A DNA stretch of 7,528 bases from the NCBI GenBank assembly GCA_947259675.1, contig CAMYNE010000086.1, positions 1-7,528 on the forward strand, written 5' to 3'. The translations under genes and the position numbers were made by a program. The notes under the pieces were generated by a model, which was not told the origin of the DNA, did not search any database, and saw only the letters and a program-made list of their open reading frames with translations. The DNA comes from an uncultured Pirellulaceae bacterium (GTDB lineage: Bacteria > Planctomycetota > Planctomycetia > Pirellulales > Pirellulaceae). Below, in pieces: positions 5,687 through 7,528 of the stretch. Each line of letters opens with the position of its first letter. The first letter of the stretch is position 1.

Positions 5687-5856
5687 TGCGTGTCGCACGG
5701 ACGTATAGCGGTCGTGGCGTTCTGATTGCCGGGCGAAAACGACGAAAAGTCGCCAAACGTGAACCAAACGCGCTCTAAACCCCAGGTTCGCCGCGGTGAA
5801 TCAACGTTCTTTGGATTGACTTTTCGATTTTTTCGCTCGATTGAAATTGAAATGTC

Positions 5857-6783
5857 TCACGACACCAGGCCTTTCGTGACCATCATGAAGACGTCTTCCA
5901 AAGTCGGCTCTTTTTCGGAGTAGCTGCGGACTTTGACACCGTTGGTGACAAGCTCATACAACAACGCTCCCGAGTCGAAATCGGCTTCCGCAAACTCGAT
6001 CGTAACTTCTGATCCTTCGACCTGTACGTCGCGTACGTCTGGGCTGCTGCGAATGATGGAGAGGCCCTTGTCCGGATTTTCTTCGATTCGGGCTTCAACG
6101 ATCTGATTGCCTCGAATGCGGCGATAGACGTCATCGATCGGTCCGTGCATCAAGAGTTGTCCACGTTCGATAATCCCGATTGACGTGCAGCAGTCAGCTA
6201 ACTCCGTCAGGATATGGCTTGAAATCAATATGGTTTTACCCATCCGGCGAAGTTCTTTAAGTAACGCTTTGACTTCCACACGAGCCCGTGGATCAAGACC
6301 GCTTGCCGGTTCGTCCAAAATCAATACGGGAGGGTCATGAACAAGCGTCTTGGCGAGACAAAGGCGCTGCTTCATTCCCCGAGAAAGACCGTTGACGAAA
6401 TCGTTGCGTTTGTAAGTCAAGTCCAACAATTCGAGCACGTCTCGAATGACCTGTTTTCTCTGCGTTCGACCGATGTTGTATGCGACCGAAAAAAAATCGA
6501 GAAATTCCCAGACTTTCATTCCATCATAGACACCGAACGCGTCGGGCATATAGCCCACGCTTCGCCGAACATTCATCGGGTCGGAAGAAACGCTATAGCC
6601 GTTCACCGATCCGTCGCCGCGTGTTGCACGAAGCAGCGTGGCGAGAAAACGAATGCTCGTGCTCTTGCCGGCACCGTTGGGCCCGATGAATCCAAACATC
6701 TCTCCTTCTTCGATTTTTAAATCCAGGCGTTCAACCGCTGTGAATTCACCGTAGTCTTTTCCGAAACCTTTGAGTTCAATCAT
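5857..6783 (-). CDS. ABC-2-type transporter ATP-binding protein
   Basis: This 308-residue protein is the nucleotide-binding subunit of an ABC exporter of the CcmA/DRR-A type, acting at the inner face of the cytoplasmic membrane with a separate permease. Walker A is GPNGAGKST (34-42). The signature is LSRGMKQRL (133-141), Walker B is VLILDEPA (153-160), the D-loop is SGLD (161-164) and the H-loop is SSH (188-190). Where most family members have Gln in the Q-loop, the sequence is VGYMPDAFGVYDGMKV, placing Asp81 at that position. Residues from about 225 to 300 form the C-terminal regulatory-type extension ending in the common EPTLEDVFM. The ATG start matches the family; the ribosome-binding site is weak. 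The gene lies 50 bp behind the truncated minus-strand gene and likely shares its transcript. No permease gene is present in the window, so the substrate cannot be inferred. Confidence 0.94.
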   Translation of the reverse strand: MIELKGFGKDYGEFTAVERLDLKIEEGEMFGFIGPNGAGKSTSIRFLATLLRATRGDGSVNGYSVSSDPMNVRRSVGYMPDAFGVYDGMKVWEFLDFFSVAYNIGRTQRKQVIRDVLELLDLTYKRNDFVNGLSRGMKQRLCLAKTLVHDPPVLILDEPASGLDPRARVEVKALLKELRRMGKTILISSHILTELADCCTSIGIIERGQLLMHGPIDDVYRRIRGNQIVEARIEENPDKGLSIIRSSPDVRDVQVEGSEVTIEFAEADFDSGALLYELVTNGVKVRSYSEKEPTLEDVFMMVTKGLVS

Positions 6784-6833
6784 CTCGTCTGTTTCTTGGT
6801 AATAGGTTTTTTTGGGGTCGAGGTGGGCTTGAG

Positions 6834-7528
6834 CTATTCATCCTCAGGATAGTCCAGGTTTGATCGACCGGCGCCAAAGTCAGCCATCGCATTAACATCT
6901 CGTTTGGCTGGCGGCAGTTTTCCTTTTCTCAAGTGAACGACGATCAATGTTTGCCGGTCCGTTTGGGTTGATTCGGGGATAAACCGGGTTCCGCCAATCG
7001 ACTGGTCTGAATGACCAATCAAGCGCATCTCACCCAATTCGAGTTCAAGGTTGTCGATAACCATATCAAACATCCGTCCCACGTTGATTTCTGTTTTTCC
7101 CTCCAACGAATGCATAATTTCATTGAATTCATCAAAACGAAGGGTTTCCTCCCACAGTTCATCCATCACCCTTCCTGCGAAGCGTTTGCTGCGAAGGAGT
7201 ATTTTCTGAAAATCCATCCACTTGGCCGCGACTTCACCGAATAGACTTATTCTCTCGATTGACGCCTTTTCCTGAAGATTGCCGATTTCTTTCTCCCAGA
7301 TTTGTTCCGACATGCGAGTGGTGCTGACAAACTCCGGATTCCGCAACCACATCATTTTGATTCGAGCTTCAGGAATTGGTTGGAATTGAAGACCATCGGT
7401 GCGATCGCCGCTTTTCAGCAAGCCAACAGTGGCCGCCAAGTAGTCGCCCTGTTCGGTGCGACGAACAACTGCAGCGCCGTCGATGTCGATTCGCGTCAAG
7501 TTGACAACCGAGTAAATTCCATCATCGT
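6834..7528 (-). CDS. C-terminal part of an unrecognised protein (5' truncated at the window edge)
   Basis: The frame is open from the right edge (first full codon 7524-7526) to TAG at 6834-6836 and gives 230 visible residues. A TTG at 7497-7499 could serve as a start. I treat it as internal because coding continues without a stop upstream (DDGIYSVVNL precedes the TRIDIDG segment). The visible part is soluble and strongly charged. A beta-type region (about 1-60, with TRIDIDGAAVV and QGDYLAATVGLL) leads into long amphipathic helices (about 70-145, rich in Glu, Lys and Arg). A further mixed segment contains LIVVHLRKG, and an acidic tail ends in DYPEDE. No membrane helix is visible and no family is recognised. 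It precedes the ABC ATPase gene by 50 bp on the same strand, so it is probably cotranscribed and may be an accessory component of that transport system. That last link is inference from position only. Confidence 0.7.
   Translation of the reverse strand, partial: DDGIYSVVNLTRIDIDGAAVVRRTEQGDYLAATVGLLKSGDRTDGLQFQPIPEARIKMMWLRNPEFVSTTRMSEQIWEKEIGNLQEKASIERISLFGEVAAKWMDFQKILLRSKRFAGRVMDELWEETLRFDEFNEIMHSLEGKTEINVGRMFDMVIDNLELELGEMRLIGHSDQSIGGTRFIPESTQTDRQTLIVVHLRKGKLPPAKRDVNAMADFGAGRSNLDYPEDE

Noticed and set aside
5686..5698. Small hairpin GTGCG-TGT-CGCAC at the stop of the 177-aa gene
   Set aside because: The stem is only five pairs with a three-base loop and has no T-tract after it; calling it a terminator is not justified.
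5687..5856. T-rich stretch in the convergent spacer between the 177-aa gene and the ABC ATPase gene as a bidirectional terminator
   Set aside because: T-runs are present near 5820-5835, but I could not find a stable stem next to them on either strand.
7497..7499. TTG as the true start of the right-edge minus-strand gene
   Set aside because: The frame remains open with coding-like sequence up to the window edge and no ribosome-binding site is evident, so the gene is treated as truncated.
1..7528. Mobile element, CRISPR array, toxin-antitoxin or defence system
   Set aside because: No transposase, integrase, nuclease or regularly spaced repeats were seen. The genes are housekeeping or unknown, with no defence-type domain arrangement.

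Overview
The window looks like chromosomal DNA from a planctomycete, most likely the Pirellulales/Rhodopirellula group. This is inferred from remembered family resemblance: the sensor-less histidine kinase, the small proteins and the ABC ATPase are of types I associate with that phylum. Base composition looks near balanced by eye and was not computed. Genes are loosely packed, partly convergent or divergent, and several use GTG starts. I see no rRNA, tRNA, CRISPR array, insertion sequence or phage gene.

Layout. Bases 1-207 hold the C-terminal end of an unrecognised plus-strand gene. It converges, three bases apart, on a small minus-strand gene for an 80-residue glycine-rich protein (211-453). 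A 272-bp spacer with a candidate minus-strand promoter and an inverted repeat separates that gene from a soluble orphan sensor histidine kinase (726-1607, +). The kinase converges on mutM/fpg (1729-2595, -), for formamidopyrimidine-DNA glycosylase. Divergent from mutM is a tight trpB-trpA pair (2857-4119 and 4119-4922, +), for the two subunits of tryptophan synthase. The trpB leader contains an imperfect hairpin followed by eight T. After a 230-bp gap with two hairpin candidates comes a 177-residue protein of unknown function with a very good ribosome-binding site (5153-5686, +). It converges on an ABC-2-type transporter ATPase (5857-6783, -). That ATPase lies 50 bp downstream of the C-terminal part of an unrecognised minus-strand gene running off the right edge (6834-7528), so these two are probably one transcript.

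Function. The window is mostly housekeeping: the last two steps of tryptophan synthesis, oxidative DNA damage repair, one signalling kinase with no partner in view, and one transport ATPase with no permease in view. I found no convincing undescribed multi-gene system. The best leads are the sensor-less kinase, the 80- and 177-residue proteins of unknown function, the possible terminator or attenuator ahead of trpB, the altered void-filling loop of the Fpg protein and the altered Q-loop of the ABC ATPase.
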